From: an uncultured Prevotellaceae bacterium
GTDB taxonomy: Bacteria; Bacteroidota; Bacteroidia; Bacteroidales; Bacteroidaceae
Reading direction: 5' to 3'
DNA length: 64,000 bases
NCBI GenBank assembly: GCA_900316285.1
Contig: ONCG01000004.1
Location: 62,001-126,000 of the forward strand
Shown here: positions 16,792-25,718 of the stretch, one piece after another
How positions within the stretch are numbered: position 1 is the first letter of the stretch
Layout: every line of letters begins with the position of its first letter
The notes under the pieces: model-generated
The model's database searches: none
Seen by the model: the letters and a program-made list of their open reading frames with translations, nothing else
What the model was told of the DNA's origin: nothing
Translations under genes and position numbers: made by a program

Positions 16792-16878
16792 TTAGAAGGC
16801 GAACTTATAGCCGAGCGTGAGTTGGAAGGCAAGGTTCTTCATGTCATAACCATCTACAACCTTCAACACGCCGAGGAA
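16792..16878 (-). pseudogene. 3' remnant of an outer-membrane beta-barrel protein gene
   Basis: Read on the minus strand this encodes about 29 residues ending in NLAFQLTLGYKFAF and a stop codon. Alternating hydrophobic residues and a terminal Phe are typical of outer-membrane beta-barrel C-termini. The reading frame runs directly into family A element copy 2 and has no start codon. The rest of the gene is missing, since the transporter gene begins beyond the element. It looks like a gene lost by deletion, with the element at the breakpoint. Confidence 0.6.
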
Positions 16879-16954
16879 ATGTAGGGACGCGACGTGTCGC
16901 GTAATTGGATTTAGCTTTTTCCTTCCAAGCACGCAGCATGCCGCGTCCCTACAT
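16879..16954. repeat. Nested-palindrome element, family A, copy 2
   Basis: Ends ATGTAGGGACGCG / CGCGTCCCTACAT with left inner hairpin CGCGA-CGTG-TCGCG. The right inner hairpin has one mismatch (CGCAG-CATG-CCGCG). Its right flank, read in reverse, is TGACCCTCAC, also seen beside copies 4 and 5. Confidence 0.85.
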
Positions 16955-16985
16955 GTGAGGGTCAAAAATGTATTGTTTATCCCGT

Positions 16986-18461
16986 TTAGAACATTCCTGC
17001 ATTATGCATGAGGAACGAGATGGTGTAGGCCACCAGCGTGCTCACGAAGACGCTGATGAGGCCCGGCATCATGAATGAGTGGTTGAGCAGGTACTTACCA
17101 ATGACGGTCGTGCCTGAACGGTCGAAGTTCACAGTTGCAATATCGCTGGGGTAGTTCGGGATGAAGAAGTAGCCATAGACGCTGGGCAGCACACCGAGCA
17201 GCACCCATCCTTCGATGTTGAGCGTGTAGGCAAGCGGAAGCATAGCCACCACAACGGCTCCCTGAGAGTTGATGAGCACCGACACGAGGAAGAAGGCAAT
17301 GGCGATGGTCCACGGATAAGCCGATACGAGGTCGGTGAGCATGAGCTGCATCTCCTTCATGTAGTTGCCGAAATAGGTGTCAGCAAGCCAAGCGATACCA
17401 TAGATGGCAACGACGGCCACCATACCGCTCTGCCAAACGGCACCACCCACAGCCTTCTTGGGCTTAGCCTTGCAGAAGATGATCATCAGGGCTGCAGCCG
17501 AAATCATGATGATCTGGATGACGAGGTTCATAGCCAACGGCTTCTTTACCACCTCTGTCACACCCTCCATGACGATGCCTGCTGATGCAAGCTGCTTTGC
17601 TGTTTCGGTTACACCGCCTTCGAGTGTGATGCTGGCAGGACCGCCCTTGACAGCTTGTACGGTGTCATAAGACGGAAGCAGATTGCCACCGAACATCTGA
17701 ACGATAGAGAACATGACGATGATTGCCAATGCACCAAGGAAAATATACACGGCATTCTTCGAGCTTTGCGAGATCTTCTTGTCGAGCGTGGTGACGGTGT
17801 TTCCATAGATGTACTGATACTGTACGGGATCCTTCAAACGCTCCTGGAACTTCGGATCCTTATCGAGGTCAAGACCACGGTGATAAGAAGCTGCTGCGGC
17901 AGCTATCAGACCACAGATGCAAGCAGGAATGGTCACCATGATAACCTGCAGGTTGTTCACGTGGAAGCCATTGGAGGCCGAGATAGCCGAGAAGGCTACA
18001 ACAGCGGCAGCGATGGGCGAACAGGTGATACCTACCTGCGAAGCAATACTGGCTACGCCGCAAGGACGTTCCGGACGGATGCCTTTTTTCAATGCGATGT
18101 CGCAGATGATTGGCATGAGCGTGTAGACAACATGGCCCGTTCCTACCAATACGGTAAGGAAGAACGTGGTGAGGGGAGCCAAGAAGGTGATGCGATCGGG
18201 ATGCTTGCGCAGCATGCGCTCAGCAACCTGGATCATCCAATCCATACCTCCTGAAGCCTGCAGCACACCTGCACAGGTGACGGCAGCGATGATGATGTAG
18301 ATGACATCGGTCGGCGGAGTGCCGGGCTTCAGTCCGAATCCAAACACAAGGAGTGCCAAGCCAATACCCGAGATGGCACCCAGAGCCAAACTACCATAGC
18401 GCGAACCTACCCAGAGGGCCAGCAACACGATGAGTAGCTGAATAATCATTAAAAGACTCAT
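16986..18461 (-). CDS. dcuB: Anaerobic C4-dicarboxylate transporter (Dcu family)
   Basis: A 491-residue inner-membrane protein with about 12 hydrophobic segments that exchanges fumarate, succinate, malate or aspartate. The N-terminal half is strongly DcuA/DcuB-like: GGMDWMIQVAERMLRKHP and GTGHVVYTLMPIICDIALKK at about residues 72-130, then GVASIASQVGITCSPIAAAV. The C-terminal FIPNYPSDIATVNFDRSGTT matches the family end. In Prevotella-type cells it would export succinate made by fumarate respiration. DcuA and DcuB cannot be told apart with certainty. A -7 box lies at 18501-18508. Confidence 0.9.
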   Translation of the reverse strand: MSLLMIIQLLIVLLALWVGSRYGSLALGAISGIGLALLVFGFGLKPGTPPTDVIYIIIAAVTCAGVLQASGGMDWMIQVAERMLRKHPDRITFLAPLTTFFLTVLVGTGHVVYTLMPIICDIALKKGIRPERPCGVASIASQVGITCSPIAAAVVAFSAISASNGFHVNNLQVIMVTIPACICGLIAAAAASYHRGLDLDKDPKFQERLKDPVQYQYIYGNTVTTLDKKISQSSKNAVYIFLGALAIIVMFSIVQMFGGNLLPSYDTVQAVKGGPASITLEGGVTETAKQLASAGIVMEGVTEVVKKPLAMNLVIQIIMISAAALMIIFCKAKPKKAVGGAVWQSGMVAVVAIYGIAWLADTYFGNYMKEMQLMLTDLVSAYPWTIAIAFFLVSVLINSQGAVVVAMLPLAYTLNIEGWVLLGVLPSVYGYFFIPNYPSDIATVNFDRSGTTVIGKYLLNHSFMMPGLISVFVSTLVAYTISFLMHNAGMF

Positions 18462-18500
18462 AGAATGTAATGTTTAAGTTAATAGATTGTAATTTTCATG

Positions 18501-18508
18501 CAAAGGTA
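18501..18508 (-). promoter_or_regulatory. -7 box of the Dcu transporter gene
   Basis: TACCTTTG on the minus strand, 39 bases before the start codon, matches TAnnTTTG. Confidence 0.55.
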
Positions 18509-18626
18509 ACGAAAACAATGTGGACAACAAAATTTATTCGCCACTTTTTTCTCTTCTCTTGTGATTTTTTCCAATTTCAGGTTGTCTATAGGAAGTAGCA
18601 AGTCACCAAAAAAAAGAACTGCTGGC

Positions 18627-19664
18627 CTAATATTGCCTCAGGGCGGCCAGCAGTTCGTTGTTCTCGTTTTTCGTTCCAATGGTGACGCGTAGACAGTTCT
18701 CACAAAGTGAGATTCTTGACCGGTTTCGCACGATGATGCCGCGTTCCACCAGATAGTCGTAGATGGCTTGGGCATCGGTCATGCGGGCAAGGAAGAAGTT
18801 GGCATCGGTGGGGAACACCTTCTCGCAAATGGGGAGCAACTGGAAGGCCTCCATGAGGCGTCGGCGTTCCTGTAGGAGCGTTGTCACCCATTTCTCAACT
18901 TCAAAGGGATTGTCGAGTATCTCTAGGGCTTGTTGCTGTGTGAGCAGGTTCACGTTGTAGGGATACTTCACCTTATTATATATATCGATGATCTCCCTTT
19001 GTGCGAAAGCCATGCCCAGTCGGATAGCAGCACATCCCCAAGCTTTGCTCAAGGTACTCAACACGATGAGGTTCGGGTGGCTGGCAATCTCGTGTCGCAG
19101 ACTCTTCTGCGCAGAGAAGTCGGCATAGGCTTCATCGACGATAACGATGCCATCGAAGGCTTCGATGAGGCTTAGCATCTCATCGCGGTCGAGGCTGTTG
19201 CCCGTAGGATTATTGGGCGAACAGAGCCAGATGAGTTTCGTGTGGGCATCGGTGGCAGCAAGAAGACGTGTGGCTGAGAACGCGTATTTGTCGTCGAGCA
19301 GCACGGTGCGATATTCCACGTTGTTGATGTCGGCACAAACGCGGTACATGCCGTAAGTTGGCTCAATGGCCACGACATTGTCTATGCCAGGTTCGCAGAA
19401 GCAACGGTAAGCCAAGTCGATGGCTTCATCGCTACCATTACCCAGGAAGATTTGCTCCATGGGCATCGACTTCAGCTTCGAGATCCGAGCCTTCACCTCA
19501 CGCTGCAGCGGGTCTGGGTAGCGGTTGAAGGGACGGTTGTATGGATTCTCGTTGGCATCGAGAAACACGTGAGCTTCTTTCCCGTTATACTCGTTGCGGG
19601 CGCTGCTGTAGGGGGCCAGTCGCCAGATGTTTGGACGGACCAGTGATTTCAAATCGTATGACAT
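18627..19664 (-). CDS. hisC: Histidinol-phosphate aminotransferase
   Basis: Transfers the amino group from glutamate to imidazole-acetol phosphate in histidine synthesis, using PLP. The 345-residue protein has the class I/II aminotransferase core: [12 protein letters not shown] near residue 34, [16 protein letters not shown] near 78, [18 protein letters not shown], and the PLP lysine in [15 protein letters not shown]. It starts 19 bases after the hisD stop and is the last gene of hisG-hisD-hisC. hisB, which often follows in Bacteroidales, is not next; the Dcu transporter gene is. Confidence 0.95.
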   Translation of the reverse strand: MSYDLKSLVRPNIWRLAPYSSARNEYNGKEAHVFLDANENPYNRPFNRYPDPLQREVKARISKLKSMPMEQIFLGNGSDEAIDLAYRCFCEPGIDNVVAIEPTYGMYRVCADINNVEYRTVLLDDKYAFSATRLLAATDAHTKLIWLCSPNNPTGNSLDRDEMLSLIEAFDGIVIVDEAYADFSAQKSLRHEIASHPNLIVLSTLSKAWGCAAIRLGMAFAQREIIDIYNKVKYPYNVNLLTQQQALEILDNPFEVEKWVTTLLQERRRLMEAFQLLPICEKVFPTDANFFLARMTDAQAIYDYLVERGIIVRNRSRISLCENCLRVTIGTKNENNELLAALRQY

Positions 19665-19683
19665 CGTTTATCTGTTATCAAAG

Positions 19684-20976
19684 TCATTTCTTATCATTCA
19701 AAAACTTTCTCCTCACGGTCATTGCATGGCAGTGGGCGTGCAGCTGTTCGTTGTCGGCCATCGTCTCAACGGCAGGGCCTATCGACTTTATGCCTTCAGG
19801 GCTCAGATGCTGGAACGTGACTTTCCTGCAGAAACTGTCCAGGCATACACCACTATAGGCAGTTGCGTAGCCGTGAGTGGGGAGTGTGTGGTTGGTTCCG
19901 CTTGCATAGTCGCCAGCACTTTCGCAGGCATAAGGTCCTAAGAACACGCTGCCAGCATGGGTGACCATCGTGGCAAGCCGCTCGTAGTCGCGTGTGCAGA
20001 TGATGAGATGCTCGGGGGCATAGCAGTTGCTCAGGGCGATGGCTTCATCGGTATTGTTCACCAGCACCATCTTGCTATTCACAAGCGTTGCTTCGGCAAT
20101 TTCCTTGCGTGGTAAGTCGTTGAGCTGCAGGGATATCTGCTTCTCTACTTCAAGCATTTTCTCCTTACTTGTGGTGATGAGTAACACTTGTGAGTCGATG
20201 CCGTGTTCGGCTTGCGACAGCAGGTCGGCAGCAACGAATTCGGCATTGCTGGAATCGTCGGCAATGACACACACCTCTGATGGTCCTGCCGGCATGTCGA
20301 TAGCTGCATCGTTCAGGCTTACTTGTTGCTTGGCTGCCATCACATACTGGTTACCCGGGCCGAAAATCTTGTAAACCTTCGGTACCGACTCGGTGCCATA
20401 GGCCATTGCACCGATGGCCTGAACGCCACCTATTTTATATATACGGCTCACACCAGCTATGCGTGCTGCTACGAGTATGGCTGGATGGAGCTTTCCTTCT
20501 CGGTTCGGTGGCGAGCAAAGCACGATGTCCTTGCAACCAGCTATCTTTGCAGGAGTAGCCAGCATGAGCACCGTAGAGAAGAGTGGGGCGGTGCCACCTG
20601 GAATGTAGAGTCCTACCTTCTCGATGGGCATGCTTTTCTGCCAGCAGCGTACGCCTGGTGCTGTCTCAACTTCTATGGCTTCAAACCGTTGCGCCTCATG
20701 GAATTTAGCGATGTTGCGATGAGCCAAAACGAGGGCCTCTTTCAATTCTGCACTTACCAGTTGCTCGGCTTCTTGCATTTCTTCTTCGCTGACAAGAAGC
20801 TGGTCGAGAACCACATGGTCGAACTTCTCCTCATAGCGTTTGACGGCATCGTCACCATCGCGGCGGATATCATTCAGAACAGCCAGAACGGTTTCTGTGA
20901 GCTGAGTCGTATCAATATGTGGCCTCTCTGTCAGCAGCAGCCACTCATTGGGTTGGGGGTATAGAATCTTCTGCAT
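19684..20976 (-). CDS. hisD: Histidinol dehydrogenase
   Basis: Oxidises histidinol to histidine in two NAD-dependent steps, with zinc. The 430-residue length is normal. Family segments are visible: PGGTAPLFSTVLMLATPAKIAGC, IFGPGNQYVMAAKQQV, DMPAGPSEVCVIAD, LLSQAEHGIDSQ, and NCYAPEHLII. The start ATG is at 20976. A 26-base direct duplication lies between it and the hisG stop. Confidence 0.95.
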   Translation of the reverse strand: MQKILYPQPNEWLLLTERPHIDTTQLTETVLAVLNDIRRDGDDAVKRYEEKFDHVVLDQLLVSEEEMQEAEQLVSAELKEALVLAHRNIAKFHEAQRFEAIEVETAPGVRCWQKSMPIEKVGLYIPGGTAPLFSTVLMLATPAKIAGCKDIVLCSPPNREGKLHPAILVAARIAGVSRIYKIGGVQAIGAMAYGTESVPKVYKIFGPGNQYVMAAKQQVSLNDAAIDMPAGPSEVCVIADDSSNAEFVAADLLSQAEHGIDSQVLLITTSKEKMLEVEKQISLQLNDLPRKEIAEATLVNSKMVLVNNTDEAIALSNCYAPEHLIICTRDYERLATMVTHAGSVFLGPYACESAGDYASGTNHTLPTHGYATAYSGVCLDSFCRKVTFQHLSPEGIKSIGPAVETMADNEQLHAHCHAMTVRRKFLNDKK

Positions 20977-21021
20977 GAGTTGTGTTAGAGAATCATCTGC
21001 ATGAATCGAGTTAGAGAATCA
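20970..21021. repeat. 26-bp tandem duplication at the hisG-hisD junction
   Basis: 20970-20995 and 20996-21021 are identical at 23 of 26 positions. Each copy contains, on the minus strand, a GATTCTCTAA stop-like end and an ATGCAG start. The extra copy creates a five-codon open frame (MQMIL then stop) just before hisD. Confidence 0.8.
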
Positions 21022-21862
21022 TTTTTTCAATCGGAGTGACGAGAATGCCTTGTGCACCGAGTTCCTTCAGCTTGCCGATGATTTCCCAGAAACGGCGTTC
21101 ATCAAGCACGGTGTGAACGCAGCACCAGTCGTCGTCAGCCAGTGGGATGATAGTAGGACTCTTCAATCCGGGAAGCACCTCGATAATCTCAGGCAGCTTC
21201 TCTTTCGGAACATTCATGCGGATGTATTTCTTGTCTTCGGCTTCCTTCACGGCTTCGATGCGGAAGAGCATCTCGTTGAGCAGAGCCTGCTTCTCGTCGG
21301 AAAGCTGGGGCGAGGCAATGAGCAATGCCTCACTCTGCATCACCACTTCCACCTCCTTCAGGTTGTTGCTCACCAGCGTTGAACCCGAGCTGACAATGTC
21401 GAAGATGGCATCGGCAAGTCCAATGCCCGGACATATTTCCACGCTGCCGCTGATTTCGTGAATCTCGGCATTGATATTGTTCTTTTCCAAGAAATTCTTC
21501 AAGATGTTTGGGTAGGAAGTCGAGATTTTCTTGCCGTTGAACCACGTCAGACCTTCGTAGCTGATGGATTTGGGGATGGCTAAAGAAAGACGGCAACGGC
21601 TGAATCCCAGTCGGGTAACGATGCGCGCATGCTCATGTCGTTCAACAAACTCATTCTCTCCCACGATGCCAATGTCGGCAACACCGAGTGCCACACTCTG
21701 CGGGATGTCGTCATCGCGCAGGTAAAGCACTTCGAGTGGGAAGTTGCGAGACTGTACGAGCAATGTTCGCTTGCTCGAGTTGAATTTGATGTCGGCCTCT
21801 GCCAGTAGGTTCATCGTGTCCTCATACAGGCGGCCTTTCGATTGTACAGCGATACGTAACAT
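21011..21862 (-). CDS. hisG: ATP phosphoribosyltransferase, long form
   Basis: First step of histidine synthesis: joins ATP and PRPP. The 283-residue protein has the N-terminal catalytic domains with MLRIAVQSKGRLYEDTM and the PRPP-binding segment LADAIFDIVSSGSTL near residue 155. It also has a C-terminal ACT-like regulatory domain (about 210-283, beginning KYIRMNVPKEKL) that binds histidine for feedback control. Presence of that domain means it does not need HisZ. Promoter box TAATTTTG on the minus strand at 21944-21951 gives a leader of about 75 bases; I see no attenuator peptide rich in histidine. Confidence 0.96.
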   Translation of the reverse strand: MLRIAVQSKGRLYEDTMNLLAEADIKFNSSKRTLLVQSRNFPLEVLYLRDDDIPQSVALGVADIGIVGENEFVERHEHARIVTRLGFSRCRLSLAIPKSISYEGLTWFNGKKISTSYPNILKNFLEKNNINAEIHEISGSVEICPGIGLADAIFDIVSSGSTLVSNNLKEVEVVMQSEALLIASPQLSDEKQALLNEMLFRIEAVKEAEDKKYIRMNVPKEKLPEIIEVLPGLKSPTIIPLADDDWCCVHTVLDERRFWEIIGKLKELGAQGILVTPIEKMIL

Positions 21863-21943
21863 GTCGTTTAGTTTTGTTCCATTTTTGCCTCTTTACATGT
21901 CGTGAGGCGTGTCTTAATGTCTAAAAATCTGAAAAATACGCCG

Positions 21944-21951
21944 CAAAATTA
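21944..21951 (-). promoter_or_regulatory. -7 box of the his operon
   Basis: TAATTTTG on the minus strand, in the region between hisG and the divergent lytic transglycosylase gene. Confidence 0.6.
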
Positions 21952-21957
21952 CTCTTT

Positions 21958-21991
21958 TTTGAACAAATCTGCAAATATTGTTGTACTTTTG
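21958..21991 (+). promoter_or_regulatory. Promoter of the lytic transglycosylase gene
   Basis: TTTG at 21958-21961 and TACTTTTG at 21984-21991 with a 22-base spacer. The GTG at 21991 overlaps this box, so translation should begin at the ATG at 22000, giving a leader only a few bases long. Confidence 0.6.
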
Positions 21992-21999
21992 TGCCCGAA

Positions 22000-23211
22000 A
22001 TGAAACGAAACGCTGCTTTTATTCAAATTCTATTCAGCCTTGGAAGGCTTCTTGGGGTCGTTATCGCCTGTGTGATGATGGCAGGCTGCCAGCAGAAGTC
22101 CAAGGTTGAGATGACGCCCTGGGGTACTCCCGTGGGCGGTGAAGCAGATACGATTCCCACTGGATTCACACTGAGCGACATACAAGCGAACGGTGAACTC
22201 ATCATGCTCACGCTGAATGGTCCCGACACCTACTACGACTATCGTGGTCGCGGAATGGGCTTGCAGTTCCTGCTATGTGAGCGTTTTGCTCAGCAGCTAG
22301 GGGTGAAGTTGAGAGTTGAGGTATGCCAGGACACAACTGAATTGCTCAGTCGACTCAAGGCTGGCGAAGGCGATGTGATAGCTGTACCTCTGCCGCAACG
22401 CTATCAACAATTAGACTATTGCGGTTATTCATCCACTGATTCACTCAAGCAGATGTGGGCTGTGCTGAAGAATAACACGGAACTTGCTGACACACTGAAT
22501 CGCTGGTTCCGTCCGGAACTAGTTGCAGAGGTGAAGGCTGAAGAGTCGTTCTTGTTGTCAACGAAGAGTGTCACACGCAGAGTGTATTCGCCAATGCTGA
22601 ACAGGTCTGGTGGAATTATCTCTCGTTTCGATGCTTTGTTCCAGAAGTATGCACCCGTGGCACGCTGGGACTGGCGCCTGTTGGCTGCCCAATGCTATCA
22701 GGAATCCACCTTCGACCCGCAGGCTCGCTCGTGGGCTGGTGCGTGTGGTCTGATGCAGATTATGCCAGCTACGGCTACCCATTTGGGCTTGCCACATTCA
22801 CAAATCTTTGAACCAGAGCCGAACATCGCTGCCGCAGCCAAGTATATTGCCCAACTGACCACTCATTTCAATGATATTCCTGAACGCAACGAGCGTTGTT
22901 ATTTTGTGTTGGCTGCTTATAATGGTGGCTTCTTCCATATCCGCGATGCGATGTCGCTTGCCCAAAAGAACGGTCGTGACCCACATCGCTGGGATGAAGT
23001 GTCGGATTATGTTTTAAAGCTTAGCACGCCCGAATACTATCGTGATCCGGTGGTTAAGCATGGCTATATGCGTGGTTCAGAAACGGTGAACTATGTGGCA
23101 GGAATCCGAAACCGCTGGGCACAATATCGCGGTTTCGCACGTGCTGCTTCTGCACCCGGCCTTACCGGTACTCCGCGACCAGCCAAGCGGAAGAACAAGT
23201 ATTCAATTTAA
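22000..23211 (+). CDS. mltF: Membrane-bound lytic murein transglycosylase F-type lipoprotein
   Basis: A 403-residue lipoprotein: the hydrophobic start ends in VMMAGCQQ, with the lipobox Cys near residue 28. Residues about 55-185 resemble a solute-binding domain (GRGMGLQFLLCERFAQQLGV), as in MltF. The C-terminal half is an SLT domain: AAQCYQESTFDPQARSWAGA with catalytic Glu, GLMQIMPATA, and VLAAYNGG. It cuts the glycan strands of peptidoglycan, making 1,6-anhydro ends. Bacteroidales members have a shortened binding domain compared with E. coli. A candidate hairpin terminator is at 23305-23337. Confidence 0.88.
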   Translation: MKRNAAFIQILFSLGRLLGVVIACVMMAGCQQKSKVEMTPWGTPVGGEADTIPTGFTLSDIQANGELIMLTLNGPDTYYDYRGRGMGLQFLLCERFAQQLGVKLRVEVCQDTTELLSRLKAGEGDVIAVPLPQRYQQLDYCGYSSTDSLKQMWAVLKNNTELADTLNRWFRPELVAEVKAEESFLLSTKSVTRRVYSPMLNRSGGIISRFDALFQKYAPVARWDWRLLAAQCYQESTFDPQARSWAGACGLMQIMPATATHLGLPHSQIFEPEPNIAAAAKYIAQLTTHFNDIPERNERCYFVLAAYNGGFFHIRDAMSLAQKNGRDPHRWDEVSDYVLKLSTPEYYRDPVVKHGYMRGSETVNYVAGIRNRWAQYRGFARAASAPGLTGTPRPAKRKNKYSI

Positions 23212-23304
23212 CACGCTATCCAGCTAGTCATGATAAACGTGTAGGGGCATGTAGCTATGCTTTCGAGTACCAGCCAACAACCCAATCATTATCACCAAAA
23301 GAAA

Positions 23305-23337
23305 CTGTGACAATTGCCGAGTTGACAATTGCCACAG
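23305..23337. terminator. Hairpin after the lytic transglycosylase gene
   Basis: CTGTGACAATTG and CAATTGCCACAG form a 12-base stem with one mismatch. No strong T-run follows, so termination is uncertain. Confidence 0.45.
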
Positions 23338-23424
23338 ACTAAAATGTATGGAACTCTATTCGTTCCTTTCCCTACAGGGCAGAGAGGTTTGTCTTTTTCC
23401 TGCAAATAGGAGAAGGAATGGCCT

Positions 23425-23919
23425 TTACTCCTTCCTTACAGCTTCCAAAGCCTTCACCCAATTGGTGTCAAGCGAGAACTGTGTGAGGTAGTTTTCGTTG
23501 TTGTAGTAGGCCAGGATGAGTTCCTTGTCCATGTCGTTGAACAGTGGATTGTTGATGCTCGCATCGCGGAAAACCGTGATGATGATGTCGCGCTCAGACT
23601 TTTTCTTTGCCTTAGCAAGAGAGTTGAGGTAGAGCGTTACGAACTCGTGCATCGCGAACGACTGTTCGTTGAGCATGGTGACGGTCTTGTTGAAGAATTC
23701 CAAGTCGGTGGTGTCGCGCAGCACGTCGTCGCGCACCTTCATGGCCATATAGCTCAGCTCGTCGAATTTGAAGGTCGCAATCTTGCGCGTTTCTATGTCC
23801 TTCGACTTGTCTTCAGCTATTTCCTTGGCGCTCTTCAGCAGTTCTTTGAAAACCTCTTGAGCCTGTGCTGTAGCCATTGTCAAACAGCACATTGCTACTA
23901 TCATCAGAAATTTCTTCAT
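23425..23919 (-). CDS. Exported protein of unknown function
   Basis: A 164-residue protein with signal peptide MKKFLMIVAMCCLTMATAQA and a mature part that is charged and mostly helical (ELLKSAKEIAEDKSKDIETR at about residues 26-45, then KAKKKSERD). I do not recognise the family. It looks like the small helical periplasmic proteins common in Bacteroidales. The minus-strand -7 box TATCTTTG at 23955-23962 supports this start and independent expression. It follows the uxu gene run by 116 bases. Confidence 0.7.
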   Translation of the reverse strand: MKKFLMIVAMCCLTMATAQAQEVFKELLKSAKEIAEDKSKDIETRKIATFKFDELSYMAMKVRDDVLRDTTDLEFFNKTVTMLNEQSFAMHEFVTLYLNSLAKAKKKSERDIIITVFRDASINNPLFNDMDKELILAYYNNENYLTQFSLDTNWVKALEAVRKE

Positions 23920-23954
23920 CTTCTTGTTCTCGTTATGGTTTGTAAAAATCGCGG

Positions 23955-23962
23955 CAAAGATA
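23955..23962 (-). promoter_or_regulatory. -7 box of the exported-protein gene
   Basis: TATCTTTG on the minus strand, 35 bases before the start codon. Next to it, 23968-24003 holds imperfect tandem copies of TTTCTAG in low-complexity sequence. Confidence 0.55.
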
Positions 23963-24035
23963 CGAAAAAGTTTCTAGTTTCTAGTTCCTACTTTCTAGTT
24001 TTTTGAGATTATTAACGTATCTACAGCATAAGCAG

Positions 24036-25622
24036 TTATCTTGCCACGACATATTTGTGCAGGGTCTTGCGCACGGCACCAGGACCAGCGAAGAGCTCGC
24101 TTACCATTCCCTCAATCTGCTCACCAAGACCGGCTTCGTAGAGATCAAGGCCGAAAACATCCTTGCGACTATAGAGACGCTGCAGACATGAGTAGTCCTG
24201 CTCTTGCTTCCCAACCTCAAGTGGTGCCACGATGGCTTGCAACTCTGCCAGCATGGGATCGGGCGACGGCGAGAAGGGCTGTCCATTGTCGTCGATACCT
24301 TTCAGATAGCGTGCATAGCCTGCTAACGTGAGTGGTATGAGTACGAGATTCTGCTTGTCGAGTCCGCGTGCCAGATACTTCTTGATGGTCTCGCCAAAGC
24401 GGATGGGCAGTTTCTGTGAGGTGTCCATTGCGATTCGCTGAGGAGCATCGGGCATGAAGGGGTTGGGCAGACGTCGGTTGATGACATCACCGATGAACTC
24501 ATAGGGATTCAGCACACCCGGGTCGGTCACCACAGGCATGGCCTCGATGTAGCCCAGCTTCTGAACAAATGCACGCAGATCGGCATCCTGCATCTCGGCA
24601 GAGATGAGCGTATATCCCAGCATGCAGCCATAAATCGACATTGCTGTGTGGAGGGGGTTCAGGCAGGTTGTCACCTTCATCGTCTCCACCTTGTCTACGG
24701 TTTCGCGCGTGGTATAGAGAGCACCACCAAGATGGAGCGGCGGACGACCGTTCGTATAGTTGTCTTCTATAACGAGGTATTGCACTTCCTCAGCGTTAAC
24801 GAATGGCGCTGTGAACGTATGTTTCTCCGTTTCGATGTAATTGTTGTCTTCGAATCCATCGGCTGCCAACAATTCCTTTACTTTTTCATGCGGACGAGGA
24901 GTAATCTTGTCGATCATCGACCAAGGGAACGTAATCTTCGATTCGTCTTTCAGATAGTCGAGGAAGGAAGCAGGTACCAATCCGTCGGCCACCCAACGTT
25001 CGGCATAGGCTAAGACACCAGTTTTCACTTTGTCGCCATTGTGTGAACAGTTGTCCATTGATTGTACTGTGAGTGGCAATTGTCCAGCCTGCCAGCGTTC
25101 GTAGAGTAGGGCGCATACCTTACCCATCGCAAAGACGGGGTGTAGGCCTCGTGCCAGGTCTTGTTCGTTGAACGAATAGCCTTTCTCGGTGATGGTGAAC
25201 GAAATCATTTGCAGCGACGGATTGCGGAAGATTTCAACGAGACGCTTCCAGTCGTCGAACTGCTCATCAGCCTTCAGCGCTTCGGTTACGCTGGCGATGA
25301 CCTTCTTCCCGATTGTTCCCGATGACCGCAGGCTCACCAACAACGAGAGGTTCTGATAAGGGGCGTAAGCTTTGTCGATGACCTCGAAGTCGAAAGTCTC
25401 GGCAACAATCACACCGCGGTCATACTGGCCGGTGTTAAGCGCATCGTTGAGGATGGCAGCCGGGAAGGCACGGAAGATGTTTCCACCACCGAAGTGCACC
25501 CATGTGGGCTCGTCATGTGTCTTGCGACGAATGTCCTCGATATTGAATTTTGGAAGCTCATAGCCTTTTGCTTCCCACTCTGCGGCATTCAGCTGGCCGC
25601 TCAGCATGTCTGTTAATTTCAT
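24036..25622 (-). CDS. uxuB: Mannitol dehydrogenase-family fructuronate reductase
   Basis: Likely reduces D-fructuronate to D-mannonate with NADH. The 528-residue protein has the Rossmann start VHFGGGNIFRAFPAAIL near residue 42 and the catalytic pattern KVTTCLNPLH (Lys, Asn, His) near residue 315, as in long-chain polyol dehydrogenases. The role is inferred from its place next to uxuA in the same strand and order; other polyol or sugar-acid substrates are possible. It is separated from the GH8 gene by 96 bases with no obvious terminator, so co-transcription with uxuA and GH8 is likely. Confidence 0.8.
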   Translation of the reverse strand: MKLTDMLSGQLNAAEWEAKGYELPKFNIEDIRRKTHDEPTWVHFGGGNIFRAFPAAILNDALNTGQYDRGVIVAETFDFEVIDKAYAPYQNLSLLVSLRSSGTIGKKVIASVTEALKADEQFDDWKRLVEIFRNPSLQMISFTITEKGYSFNEQDLARGLHPVFAMGKVCALLYERWQAGQLPLTVQSMDNCSHNGDKVKTGVLAYAERWVADGLVPASFLDYLKDESKITFPWSMIDKITPRPHEKVKELLAADGFEDNNYIETEKHTFTAPFVNAEEVQYLVIEDNYTNGRPPLHLGGALYTTRETVDKVETMKVTTCLNPLHTAMSIYGCMLGYTLISAEMQDADLRAFVQKLGYIEAMPVVTDPGVLNPYEFIGDVINRRLPNPFMPDAPQRIAMDTSQKLPIRFGETIKKYLARGLDKQNLVLIPLTLAGYARYLKGIDDNGQPFSPSPDPMLAELQAIVAPLEVGKQEQDYSCLQRLYSRKDVFGLDLYEAGLGEQIEGMVSELFAGPGAVRKTLHKYVVAR

Positions 25623-25718
25623 GTACGATGATAAGAGTTATAGTTCTTTCTTTAATCTCCGCACCCGATTTCCATCAGGTAGAGACATGTTTTCTTGTTA
25701 TACTTGAAGTACGGGGTG

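Noticed and set aside
23239-23265. Possible third copy of family B (GTAGGGGCA)
   Set aside because: Only about 9 bases match and there is no inverted partner.
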